The position numbers and the translations under genes are program-made. DNA of 21,915 nucleotides from Reclinomonas americana ATCC 50394 (taxonomy: Eukaryota > Jakobida > Jakobea > Jakobida), in NCBI GenBank assembly GCA_048213135.1, contig PS015021.1, forward strand, positions 206,820 to 228,734, read 5' to 3'. The notes under the pieces were generated by a model, which did no database searches, was not told the origin of the DNA, and saw only the letters and a program-made list of their open reading frames with translations. Of the stretch, positions 8,819-18,212 are shown in pieces. Each line of letters opens with the position of its first letter. Position 1 is the stretch's first letter.

Positions 8819-11091
8819 TCACAGCTTGGCTTGCAGCAGCTTGTCGATGCGCAGATGCGTAATCATGCGCTCCTGCTCCTTGGCTGTCTCGTATTCGGCC
8901 TCGGGCGTCTCCTGCAGGCGTCTTCGCAGCTGTGGGACGCAAGTTAGTTGTCGCGTCGTGTTGGGAGGAGTTCTTCCATTCTTCTCTCGCCTCTCGTCTC
9001 TCGCCTCTCGTCTCTCGCCTCTCGTCTCTCGCCTCTCGTCTCTCGCCTCTCGTCTCTCGCCTCTCGCCTCTCGTCTCTCGTCTCTCGCCTCTCGTCTCTC
9101 GCCTCTCACCTCTCGCCTATCTCCTCTCGCCTCTCGGCTCCTCTCGTCTCTCGTCTCTCGGCTCCTCTCGTCTCTCGCCACTCGTCTCTCGCCTCTCGCC
9201 TCTCGCCTCTCATCTCTCGCCTCTCGTCTCTCACCTCTCGTCTCTCGCCTCTCGTCTCTCGTCTCTCGTCTCTCGCCTCTCGCGTCTCATCTCTCACCTC
9301 TCTCCTCTTGCCTCTCGTCTCTCGTCTCTCGCCATTTGCCTCTCGTTCTCGCGTCTCGCGTCTCTTATCTCTCTCGTCTCTCGTCTCTCGTCTCTCGTCT
9401 CTCGTCTCTCGCCTCTCGCCTCTCGTCTCTTGCCTCTCGGTTTCTCGCCTCTCGCCTCTCGCCTCTCGCCTCTCGTCTCTCGCCTCTCGTCTCTCGCCTC
9501 TTGCCTCTCGTCTCTCGTCTCTCGCCATTTGCCTCTCGTTCTCGCGTCTCGCGTCTCTTATCTCTCGTCTCTCGTCTCTCGCCTCTCGCCTCTCGCCTCT
9601 CGTCTCTTGCCTCTCGGTTTCTCGCCTCTCGTCTCTCGCTTCTCGCCTCTCGTCTCTCGCCTCTCGTCTCTCGCCTCTCGCCTCTCGTCTCTCGCCTCTC
9701 GCCTCTCGTCTCTCGCCTCTCGCCTCTCGTCTCNNNNNNNNNNNNNNNNNNNNNNNNNNNNNNNNNNNNNNNNNNNNNNNNNNNNNNNNNNNNNNNNNNN
9801 NNNNNNNNNNNNNNNNNNNNNNNNNNNNNNNNNNNNNNNNNNNNNNNNNNNNNNNNNNNNNNNNNNNNNNNNNNNNNNNNNNNNNNNNNNNNNNNNNNNN
9901 NNNNNNNNNNNNNNNNNNNNNNNNNNNNNNNNNNNNNNNNNNNNNNNNNNNNNNNNNNNNNNNNNNNNNNNNNNNNNNNNNNNNNNNNNNNNNNNNNNNN
10001 NNNNNNNNNNNNNNNNNNNNNNNNNNNNNNNNNNNNNNNNNNNNNNNNNNNNNNNNNNNNNNNNNNNNNNNNNNNNNNNNNNNNNNNNNNNNNNNNNNNN
10101 NNNNNNNNNNNNNNNNNNNNNNNNNNNNNNNNNNNNNNNNNNNNNNNNNNNNNNNNNNNNNNNNNNNNNNNNNNTCGCCTCTCGTCTCTCGCCTCTCGTC
10201 TCTCGCCTCTCGTCTCTCGCCTCTCGTCTCTCGCCTCTCGTCTCTCGCCTCTCGTCTCGTCTCTCGCCTCTCGTCTCTCGCCTCTCGCCTCTCACCTCTC
10301 GCCTCTCGCCTCTCACCTCTCGCCTCTCGTCTCTCGTCTCTCGCCTCTCGTCTCTCGCCACTCGCCTCTCGTCTCTCGTCTCTCGCTTCTCGTCTCTCGT
10401 CTCGCCTCTCGCCATTTGCCTCTCGTCTGTCGCCTCTCGCTTCTCGTCTCTCATCTCTTGCCTCGCGTCTCTCGGTTTCTCGCCTCTCGTCTCTCGCGTC
10501 TCGTCTCTTGTCTCTCGCCTCTCGCTTCTCCCCTCTCGTCTGTCGTCTCTCGTCCCTCGCCTCTCCTCTCGCCTCTCGCCTCTTGTCTCTCGTCTCTCGT
10601 CTCTCCCCCTTTCCCCTCCTCTCTCCCCTCCCCCCTCCTCCTCACTCACCGACTCGAGCATCTCATCCGCCGTCCTCCCCGTCACGCAAATGAGAAACAC
10701 GCGACCAAACTTCTCCCGGTACGCCGCATTCAACCGCGCAAACTCCTCAAACACCTCCGGCTGCTCCACCGCCACGTTGCCCATGGCCGCGCGTGCCTCT
10801 CCCGAGCTGAACTGCGCGTGGAGGGTGCGCACTGCGTGCATACAGAGTGAATATCGGGGAGAGGGAGGAGGATGAGATGAGGATCGGATTTTACGCAACA
10901 CTCTTCCGTCTTCTTCTCCATGAAGCGCTGGTTACCGATCTCAGGGTGCGCGGCAAATGCCTGCGGTGCACACCAATGATGCAGCGTGAGGTGCGGAGAG
11001 TTTATCTGAGAATCGCTGTCGTGCTCCCTCGCCTCACTCCCTCCTGTCACTGTTCTGTTTTTTGTCCCCCCCCCCCACACACACACTCACT

Positions 11092-11147
<56 letters not shown>

Positions 11148-12065
11148 NNNNNNNNNNNNNNNNNNNNNNNNNNNNNNNNNNNNNNNNNNNNNNNNNNNNN
11201 NNNNNNNNNNNNNNNNNNNNNNNNNNNNNNNNNNNNNNNNNNNNNNNNNNNNNNNNNNNNNNNNNNNNNNNNNNNNNNNNNNNNNNNNNNNNNNNNNNNN
11301 NNNNNNNNNNNNNNNNNNNNNNNNNNNNNNNNNNNNNNNNNNNNNNNNNNNNNNNNNNNNNNNNNNNNNNNNNNNNNNNNNNNNNNNNNNNNNNNNNNNN
11401 NNNNNNNNNNNNNNNNNNNNNNNNNNNNNNNNNNNNNNNNNNNNNNNNNNNNNNNNNNNNNNNNNNNNNNNNNNNNNNNNNNNNNNNNNNNNNNNNNNNN
11501 NNNNNNNNNNNNNNNNNNNNNNNNNNNNNNNNNNNNNNNNNNNNNNNNNNNNNNNNNNNNNNNNNNNNNNNNNNNNNNNNNNNNNNNNNNNNNNNNNNNN
11601 NNNNNNNNNNNNNNNNNNNNNNNNNNNNNNNNNNNNNNNNNNNNNNNNNNNNNNNNNNNNNNNNNNNNNNNNNNNNNNNNNNNNNTCTCTCTCTCTCTCT
11701 CCTCCCTCCCTCCTCCTCCTCCTCCCTTCCTTCCTACTACTCTCTCCTTCCCTCCTCCTCCTCCCTTCCCCCTTCCCCCCCTTCCCCCCGTTCCCCCTCC
11801 CCTCCCTCCTCTCTCTCTCCCTCCCCTCCCCCCCCCCCCCCCCCACCCACCTCACCTCCTCCCAATCCCCGCGCGCAAGCATGGGCGCCTCCACCGCATC
11901 ACTCTGCACCACCGTGGCGCGCGCGTGCACCGCGTCATCATCCGCAAACGGTCGCCCGTCCGCCATCAGCTCCCCAAAGCGCCGACTGCCGGAGCACGCA
12001 GAGAAGGCCTCCTCCACGCGCTGCCGACTCCACTCCTCGTTGAGCTCACGCAACACGCTCGTCAT
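8819..12065 (-). CDS. URAD: OHCU decarboxylase (uric acid degradation), peroxisomal
   Basis: Four minus-strand exons, 12065-11856, 10960-10900, 10831-10650 and 8929-8819, join in frame to 187 residues. The enzyme decarboxylates 2-oxo-4-hydroxy-4-carboxy-5-ureidoimidazoline to (S)-allantoin, the last step from urate. Family marks: DWEEAFAAHPEIGN spans the first junction and holds the catalytic His (His75); SSGE (Ser99, Glu102); EFARLNAAYREKFG; VFLICVTGRTADEML; and KEQERMITHLRIDKLL (Arg178). The chain ends QAKL, a PTS1-type peroxisomal signal. Oddity: the usual EQ after the SxxEQ serine reads EA. Start: the ATG at 12065 opens MTSVLRELNEEW, as expected for the family. The least certain splice is exon 2 to 3 (donor GTTGCG, phase 1, 68-base intron); an alternative uses TGC|GTAAAA with acceptor CGCGCAG. 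It is divergent from the PH-NmrA gene and convergent with the 8065 gene. Confidence 0.88.
8930..10649 (-). repeat. URAD intron 3: CTCTCGY heptamer satellite
   Basis: On the + strand about 8983-10620 is almost entirely the heptamer CTCTCGC/CTCTCGT, with a 441-base gap. Rarer variant blocks (GCCATTTGCCTCTCG, and CTCGGTTTCTCGCC) recur near 9331, 9524 and 10410, showing a higher-order repeat of about 190 bases in the left half. The long Arg/Glu-rich and Ser/Leu/Arg-rich frames here are repeat products. Confidence 0.9.
9734..10174. other. Assembly gap (N run)
   Basis: 441 N characters inside the CTCTCGY heptamer satellite. Confidence 0.95.
10961..11855 (-). repeat. URAD intron 1: CA microsatellite, poly-C and gap
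   Basis: It contains a poly-C tract (about 11069-11077), a (CA)n run (about 11094-11146), a 538-base gap and then CT/CCT-rich sequence up to a poly-C tract (about 11828-11844) next to the donor. No gene evidence. Confidence 0.85.
11148..11685. other. Assembly gap (N run)
   Basis: 538 N characters between a CA microsatellite and a CT microsatellite within URAD intron 1. Confidence 0.95.
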
Positions 12066-12691
12066 TCACACAAAAATGGGAAAGGGCTGTGTCGGAAAAA
12101 TACGGCCTGCAACCCTTGAGTAACCCGTGGCCAGTTTTACCGTAACTCGAAGTGAGCGAAGGAAGGTGGCCGGTGCATAACTCAGCCAACCATGCTGCAG
12201 AAGCAGCCGTGGAAATGCAATTGCAGTTCGCGATGCACAATTCGAATTCATGATGAATTCTTTTCCCGTTGTGCGCGTCACTATCATCAACGAGGCCTGT
12301 GGCTGCATGACAAGGAGAGCGGCAACTGCACTCTCCAAGAATGCATGCCAGGCTGGCCATGCCGGCTTCGCAGCTTCGAACACACAGGCAATTTCCATTT
12401 CAGTTTTGTTTTCCACTGCGCTCCGTTGTTTCCCAAGGTCTGGGCTGGAATCGGGTACAAGAGCAGTTATTGCCCTTGCAAGGAAACGGGCGATTTGTAT
12501 CGTGAAAGTCGCGCACAAGAAAATACATACTCAATTCGAATTCGAATTCACCAGTATCGAGATCGCGAGCTCAACGAGCACGTGTACGGCTGGCGACCCA
12601 ACTATATCTTCGTACAGGCAAACAGGACTGGAGAGCGAAGGAGAGCGCAGCTGCAATCTCACAACAGACCGCCCGCAATGCCAGGTATTCG

Positions 12692-12787
12692 AAATCTGTA
12701 AACTCGAATTCGCGACTCACAGGCAACTGCAATTCAGTTTTTCCTTCTCTTCCTGGCCCTACCACCCACGAAGCCTGGGTCTCGCAC
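12692..12787 (+). repeat. Diverged direct repeat, copy 1
   Basis: About 95 bases matching 12842-12936: both contain GGCAA..C, then TTTTCCTTCTCTTCCTGG, then a GCCTG-CTCGCAC end. Weaker relatives occur near 12243-12308 and 12379-12440. Confidence 0.7.
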
Positions 12788-12841
12788 TTTTTACTCCGAC
12801 AGCAGCACCCTCACAGCAGAAAGCGTGCATTGCCTGCATTC

Positions 12842-12936
12842 AAATTCACTAAATTCAAGTTCGCCACCCACTGGCAATTCGAATTCATCTTTTCCTTCTC
12901 TTCCTGGCGCCACCATTAACAAGGCCTGCGACTCGC
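12842..12936 (+). repeat. Diverged direct repeat, copy 2
   Basis: Second copy of the roughly 95-base unit, containing GGCAATTCGAATTCATC, TTTTCCTTCTCTTCCTGG and a GGCCTGCGACTCGCAC end. Its start is offset 150 bases from copy 1. Confidence 0.7.
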
Positions 12937-13061
12937 ACCACGCACGTCCGCACCTGCTTCCCCACAACAAAGAAAACGCTTGATTTTTTCCTTCGCAGGG
13001 CAGTCCCGGAAAATCCCTCGCGCAACCCTCGTAACCCAGTTATTTTTTTCACATCGACAAC

Positions 13062-14198
13062 ATGGCGTCGGGGTCGGCTGGTGGCGCAATCATCAAGGAG
13101 GGCTGGGGCACGAAGGAGGGCGGCAGCATCAAGTCGTGGAAGCGACGTGTTGCGTCACCGACACACACACACACTCTTGATTCAAAACACAGCGCGCGCT
13201 CACTCTTTTTTCATTCACAGTGGTTTGTGCTGACGGAGAACGAGCTGTCGTACTTTACCGACGAGCGCAAGACGTCGCGCAAGGGCGGCATTGACGTCAA
13301 CACGGCGACCTCGGCCGGTCCGCTGGAGGCGCACGCGGATCACGATAACGTGCTGGCGCTGACGGCCAGTGAGGCCGCTGGTGAGAGCAAACAACACAAG
13401 AGAGAGAGAGAGAGAGAAACTCCGAAATATGAGCGTGACTGCTCCGAGAGAGATGTTGTGTGTGTGCGCGTGATAGGGTGGTGTGTGTGTTGTGGCACGC
13501 AGCGGGGAAAATGCATGTTTCTGTCAGGTCACTCCCTTCTCCTCTCTCTTGTGCTCTCTGTCTCTCTCTGCTGCTCTCCTTTTCTCTCTGTGTGTGCTCA
13601 CTCGCTGTCACAACGCACCCTTGTGCATGACAAGCGGGGAAATGCAAGTGTTCTTTCTGTTCGTTTTGTGTGTCTCGCACGCACGCACTCAGCACGTGCC
13701 TTCCGCGCGTGTCTCTGCTTCTCTCTGTCTCTCTATGTGCGCGCGCGTGTGTGTGCGTGTCAAAAAGCAGCTTCGTTGCGCGTGCCTCACCTTTTTCGGA
13801 GTTTGTGCGAGGTTTGATCGTCGTGCGCGCGCACTCTTTCTCTCACTCACTCCCTCACTTCCTCCACTCTTGCACACACTCATTGTTGTTGACGTATGAT
13901 GCGTGCCCACTTTTGTGCACCAGTGGCTGGAAAAATGCACACGCATTGATGTCATCACACGCACACACTGCATTGCCGCCCTCTCTCCATCTCTCTCCTC
14001 CCACTATGCACACACACGTGCATTTGTGCGCCTGTGTGCAAAAAAGTGCGACATGTCGTGTTGACCGACATGCTCACTCTTTTTATTGTGTTTTGTGTTT
14101 TATGCTCAGGCGAGCGCACGTATTTCGTCTCGTTTGAGTCGCGTGCGTCGCGTGACGAGTGGGTCGACGCGGTCTCTCTGTGGATTCGCCGCCGTGAG
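13062..14198 (+). other. PH domain segment (exons 1-3)
   Basis: Residues 1-112. The start reads IIKEGWGTKEGG, then SIKSWKRRWFVLTENELSYF, the usual first strands of a PH domain; the basic K-x(n)-K-x-R-type stretch is the part that binds phosphoinositides in many PH domains. The end, TYFVSFESRASRDEWVDAV, supplies the C-terminal helix with its invariant Trp. The exon 1 to 2 junction splits KRR|WF exactly where the family needs it, which fixes the GTTGCG donor at 13149. Lipid binding is inferred from the family. Confidence 0.85.
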
Positions 14199-17100
14199 GT
14201 CTGCCTGTCCTCAATGTTTTTTTTGTATCATTGCGGGTTCGGACTTATGCCCACTCTCTCTTTGCCTTTGTTGTATTTTTGTAGGCCAGTCGCGCCGGCA
14301 AGATTCTCATTCTGGGCGCCTCGGGCAAGATTGGTAACAATGTTGCGCGGCGTTTGTTGGTCTCGGGCGCCGATGTCACGGTCGGTGTGCGCAATCGCTT
14401 GAAGGTGAGCGAAGGGGTGGAAAGGGAAAGGAGAGAGGGGAGGAGGGGAGGAGGGAGGGAGAGAGGAGAGGAGGGAGGAGGGAAAGAGGAGAGGAAGGCG
14501 GGGAGGAAGGGAGGGCGTGGGTTGCATTTTCTTTCGCTCTCGTTGTCTCCCGCTCTGCTTTCTTTTCTCGCTCTCCTCACGTCTTGCTGCACTTTTGTTA
14601 CTCGTGTTTCTTGCTCCACTTACATATCGCTCTCCTCATGTCGCTCTCCCCCTGCATTTCGCTCTTCTTGCGTGTCACTCCCCTCGCACTTCGCTCTCCT
14701 TGCGTGTCGCTCCCTCCTCGCGTGTCGCTCCCTCCTCGCGTGTCGCTGTCTCCTCGCGTGTCTCGCTCTCGTCCCCTATGTCGCTTTCCTTGCGTGTAGC
14801 TCTCCTCGCGTGTCGCTCTCCTCGCGTGACGCTCTCCTCGCGTGTCGCGCTCTCGTCCCCCATGTCGCTTTCCTTGCGTGTAGCTCTCCTCGCGTGTCGC
14901 TCTCCCCTCGCGTGTCGCGCTCTCCTCGCGTGTCGCGCTCTCCTCGCATGTCGCGCTCTCCTCGCGTGTCGCGCTCTCCTCGCATGTCGCGCTCTCCTCG
15001 CGTGTCGTGCTCTCCTCGCGTGTCGTGCTCTCCTCGCGTGTCGCGCTCTCCTCGCGTGTCGCGCTCTCCTCGCGTGTCGCGCTCTCCTCGCGTGTCGCGC
15101 TCTCCTCGCGTGTCGCGCTCTCCTCGCGTGTCGCGCTCTCCTCGCGGTGTCGCGCTCTCCTCGCGGTGTCGCGCTCTCCTCGCCGTGTCGCTCTCTCCTC
15201 GCCGTGTCGCTCTCTCCTCACGTGTCGCTCTCCCCTCACGTCTCTCGCTCTCGTTGCGTCTCTCGCTCTCCTCGCGTCTGTCGCTCTCATCGCGCGTCGC
15301 TCTCCTCTCTGCCCCCTTTCCCCTTCTCCATTTCCGCTTCATCTCATCACTTTCCCCTTCTTCCCCCTTCTCCCCCACCTCCAGGCCGCCGCCTTGGAAG
15401 CCAAGGGCGCCAAGGTGCTGGAGATTGATCTGCGCCGCCCGGACAACCTGCGCGGCTTTGATCGCATTCTGCTGGTGCTGCCGTTCGAGTCGGACTTTGG
15501 TGCGCTCGGCGAGGGTGTGATTCGCGCGGCCGACGCCGCCAAGGTCAAACAGGTGGTCAAGATCTCGGCCGTGGGTGCCAGTGCGAATGCCGATCTCGAC
15601 ATTGGTCGTCAGGTGATTGAGTGCCGGGGTGACGGGACAGGGTAGGACGTCATTGTCTTACTCTGCCTTGCTCACATCGCAGCATGGCGTTGTCGACGAC
15701 CTCCTCCGCCGCTCGAGCATCCCGGAGTGGACGATCCTGCAGCCGAACTTCTTCATGGAGAACTACTTCACGTTCCACCTCAACTCCATCCTGTACGAGA
15801 ACCGCTTCTACGGCAATGCCGGTTCGTGACGTCCCTCCACTTCTCTCGCTCCTGTTCTCGCTCTCTCGCTCCTGTTCTCGCTCTCTCGCTCTCTCGCTCC
15901 TGTTCTCGCTCTCTCGCTCCTGTTCTCGCTCTCTCGCTCCTGTTCTCGCTCTCTCGCTCCTGTTCTCGCTCTCTCGCTCCTGTTCTCCCTCTTCTCGCTC
16001 CTCCTCTCGCTCCTCCTCTCGCTCCTCCTCTCGCTCCTCCTCTCGCTCCTCCTCTCGCTCCTCCTCTCGCTCCTCCTCTCGCTCCTCCTCTCGCTCCTCC
16101 TCTCGCTCCTCTTCTCGCTCCTCCTCTCCCTCTCTCGCTCCTCCTCTCCCTCTCTCGCTCCTCCTCTCCCTCTCTCGCTCCTCCTCTCCCTCCTCCCCTC
16201 GCCCTCACTCCCGTCCTCTCCCCCTTTCCCCTTTCCCTTAATAGGCACCGGCAAGTCCGCCTACGTCGCCGTGGACGACATTGGCGCGTGCGCCGTGGCC
16301 TGCCTGCTCGGCGGCCAGAAGCACGCCAAGAAGACGTACGTGCTGACGGGCCCTGCGAGCCTGAAGGAGTTCGACGTCAGCGACATGCTGACGGCGGCGC
16401 TGGGTCGTCGCATTTCGTACATTGACGTGACGCCCGAGGCGCGCATGGCGGCCATGCTGACGTACGGTGTGCCGCGCTGGCAGGCCGAGCAGGTGGTGGC
16501 GCTCGACGAGATCAAGAAGGCCGGGTATGCGGCCGAGGTCACGCGCGATGTGGAGAACATTCTGCGTCGCCCGGCCATCTCGCTGGGTGAGCTGCTGCAG
16601 CACCACGCGTCGCGCAAGTTTGTCGTTGCGTTTCCGCAGCTGAGGGACTTGATTTGTTCTTTGTTGTGTGTGCTCACACGCATGCGGGGGGAGCAGAAGC
16701 CGCGCATTTTGATTATTGGTGCGACGGGGAATGTGGGTGAGCCGGCGGCGCGCATGTTGTTGCAGCGGAATGCGGTGGTGCGGGTGGGAGTGCGTGATCC
16801 GACGAAGGTGGCGGGGGGGGGGGGGAAGGGGAAAGGGGAGAAAGGGTGGAAGGGGTAGAAGGGGGAGAAGGGGAAAGGGAAGGTGTGGAAGGGAGAAGGA
16901 GAAAGGGGGTAAAGGGGAGGGAGGAAGGGAGAATGAGAAGGAGAGCTTTGTAATCTTCCACCTCGCTTTCTGCCTCCTACCCCTGCGTGCTTATAAGTTG
17001 TCGTCATCCTTGCCTTTTCTCTGCGTGATTAACGTCAAAATGTCTTCACTTTGCTGTTGTGCCTTTTATCTCTCTGTATTACGTGCGTGTGCGTATGTTC

Positions 17101-18174
17101 TTTCTCGTGTCTATGCTTGTCATGCGTCTCTCTCTGTGCATGCGTGTGAATTTGTCGCTGTCTTACATGTGCTTTGTTTCTCTGATTGCATGAGTGTGTG
17201 TCGTCTTGTTTTCCGTCTCTTGCTGTCGCTCTCTGTGCGTGTGCGTATGTTTCGTTCTCTCACAGTATTCTGTCGCTTCATCGCGCACATTTTTCTGTCT
17301 AATGTTTTTCTGCCCACTTGTTGCCTCGCAAATTTTGCGTCTCATCTTCTCTCTCGCTCTCTCCAGTCGAGAATGTCACATTGTCTTACAACACTGTGAT
17401 TCTTGCTGTCTCTCTCTGTGCTTCCCTGTTCTTTTGTCAATTTTCTGTCTCCTGCTTCTCATTCTGTCTGCGTACAAGCGCGCACAGTTGCTCTCGTCGC
17501 GCTTCAAATCATTCTCGCTCTCTCTCTCTCTCTGAACCTGTCCCTGTTGCTCTCTCTCATTCTCCCCTTCCCCATTTCCCCCTTTCCCCAACTCCACAGG
17601 CCGCCGGTCTGCACGCCCTCGGTGCCGAGGTGGTGCGCATGGACTCGGAGGACCGCCATCAAGTGGAGGCCGCCATGGACGGCGTGAGCACGGTGGTGTA
17701 CATTGCTCCGTTTGTGGAGGAGATTGAGGACCAAGGCAAGCGCATTATCGACCAGGCGGAGCGCGCTGGTGTGACCACGTTCATCAAGCTGTCCACGACG
17801 GGCGCCAGTGCGAGCTCGCGTGTGTCGACCCTGCGTCAGGTGAGGCAATGAGGGGAAGAGGCAGTGAAGGGCAGTGAGGAGTAGTGTGTACATGAGGAGT
17901 GAGAGACGAGTGTGTGCAAAAGGCAGTGAGGGGAAAGAGAGTGTGTGCTCGAGGAGTGAGAGGCGAGTGTGTGAACGAGGCAGTGAGGAGAGGAGAGCGT
18001 GTGCGCGAGGAGTGAGAGGCGAGCGTGTGGAAAAGGCAGTGAGGGGAAGAGAGTTTGTGCGCGAGGTATTAGGCGAGTGTGTGGAAGAGGCAGCATGTGC
18101 CTGCTCAAGGACATCATGAAGACGGAGAGCGGGAGGGTGATCAGCCTCTTACATGTGCACTGCTTGTTATCTGC

Positions 18175-18212
<38 letters not shown>

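Larger units (their letters stand above)
12066..13061. promoter_or_regulatory. Shared intergenic region between URAD and the PH-NmrA gene
   Basis: About 1 kb separates the start codons of two divergent genes, so both promoters should lie here. I see no supported gene or tRNA. The region has repeated AATTCGAATTC-type palindromes (near 12239, 12533 and 12875) and diverged direct repeats. A CAACCCT-(N3/4)-GTAACCC word occurs near each start: 12110-12126 (about 45 bases from the URAD ATG) and 13023-13037 (about 25 bases from the ATG at 13062). The assignment as promoter rests on position only. Confidence 0.5.
14285..16624 (+). other. NmrA-like domain 1 (exons 4-7)
   Basis: Residues about 113-401. 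GASGKIG at residues 123-129, then VRNRLK, an ISAVGA strand, RQHGVVDDLL, WTILQPNFFMENY and YVAVDDIG, and the C-terminal NmrA block with VPRWQAEQVVALDEIKKAG and RRPAISLGELLQHH. The domain is complete by comparison with stand-alone NmrA-like proteins. Confidence 0.85.

Noticed and set aside
8748-10875. Overlapping + strand frames of several hundred residues (Ser/Leu/Arg repeats)
   Set aside because: Pure translation of the heptamer repeat in three frames and through N; no domain, and antisense to the URAD intron.
9558-10901. Long minus-strand open frame rich in Arg/Glu (RRETRDERRE type) continuous with a URAD exon
   Set aside because: Only the part above 10650 is coding (URAD exon 3). The rest is the reverse of the CTCTCGY heptamer satellite and follows a good donor (GTGAGT).
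12066-13061. Possible protein-coding frames between the divergent genes (up to 200 residues)
   Set aside because: No recognisable domain, overlapping frames of similar quality, and AATTC repeats throughout; treated as regulatory/intergenic.
14194-14284. Donor GTGAGG at 14194 for exon 3 of the PH gene
   Set aside because: It matches the donor consensus better than GTCTGC at 14199, but puts the following Rossmann strand (KILILGASG) out of frame with the usable acceptor.
14354-15645. Long + and - frames with RALLACRALLAC and DTRGERDTRGER
   Set aside because: Products of an 18-base intronic minisatellite. Only the 3' ends that overlap exon 15385-15612 on the + strand are coding.
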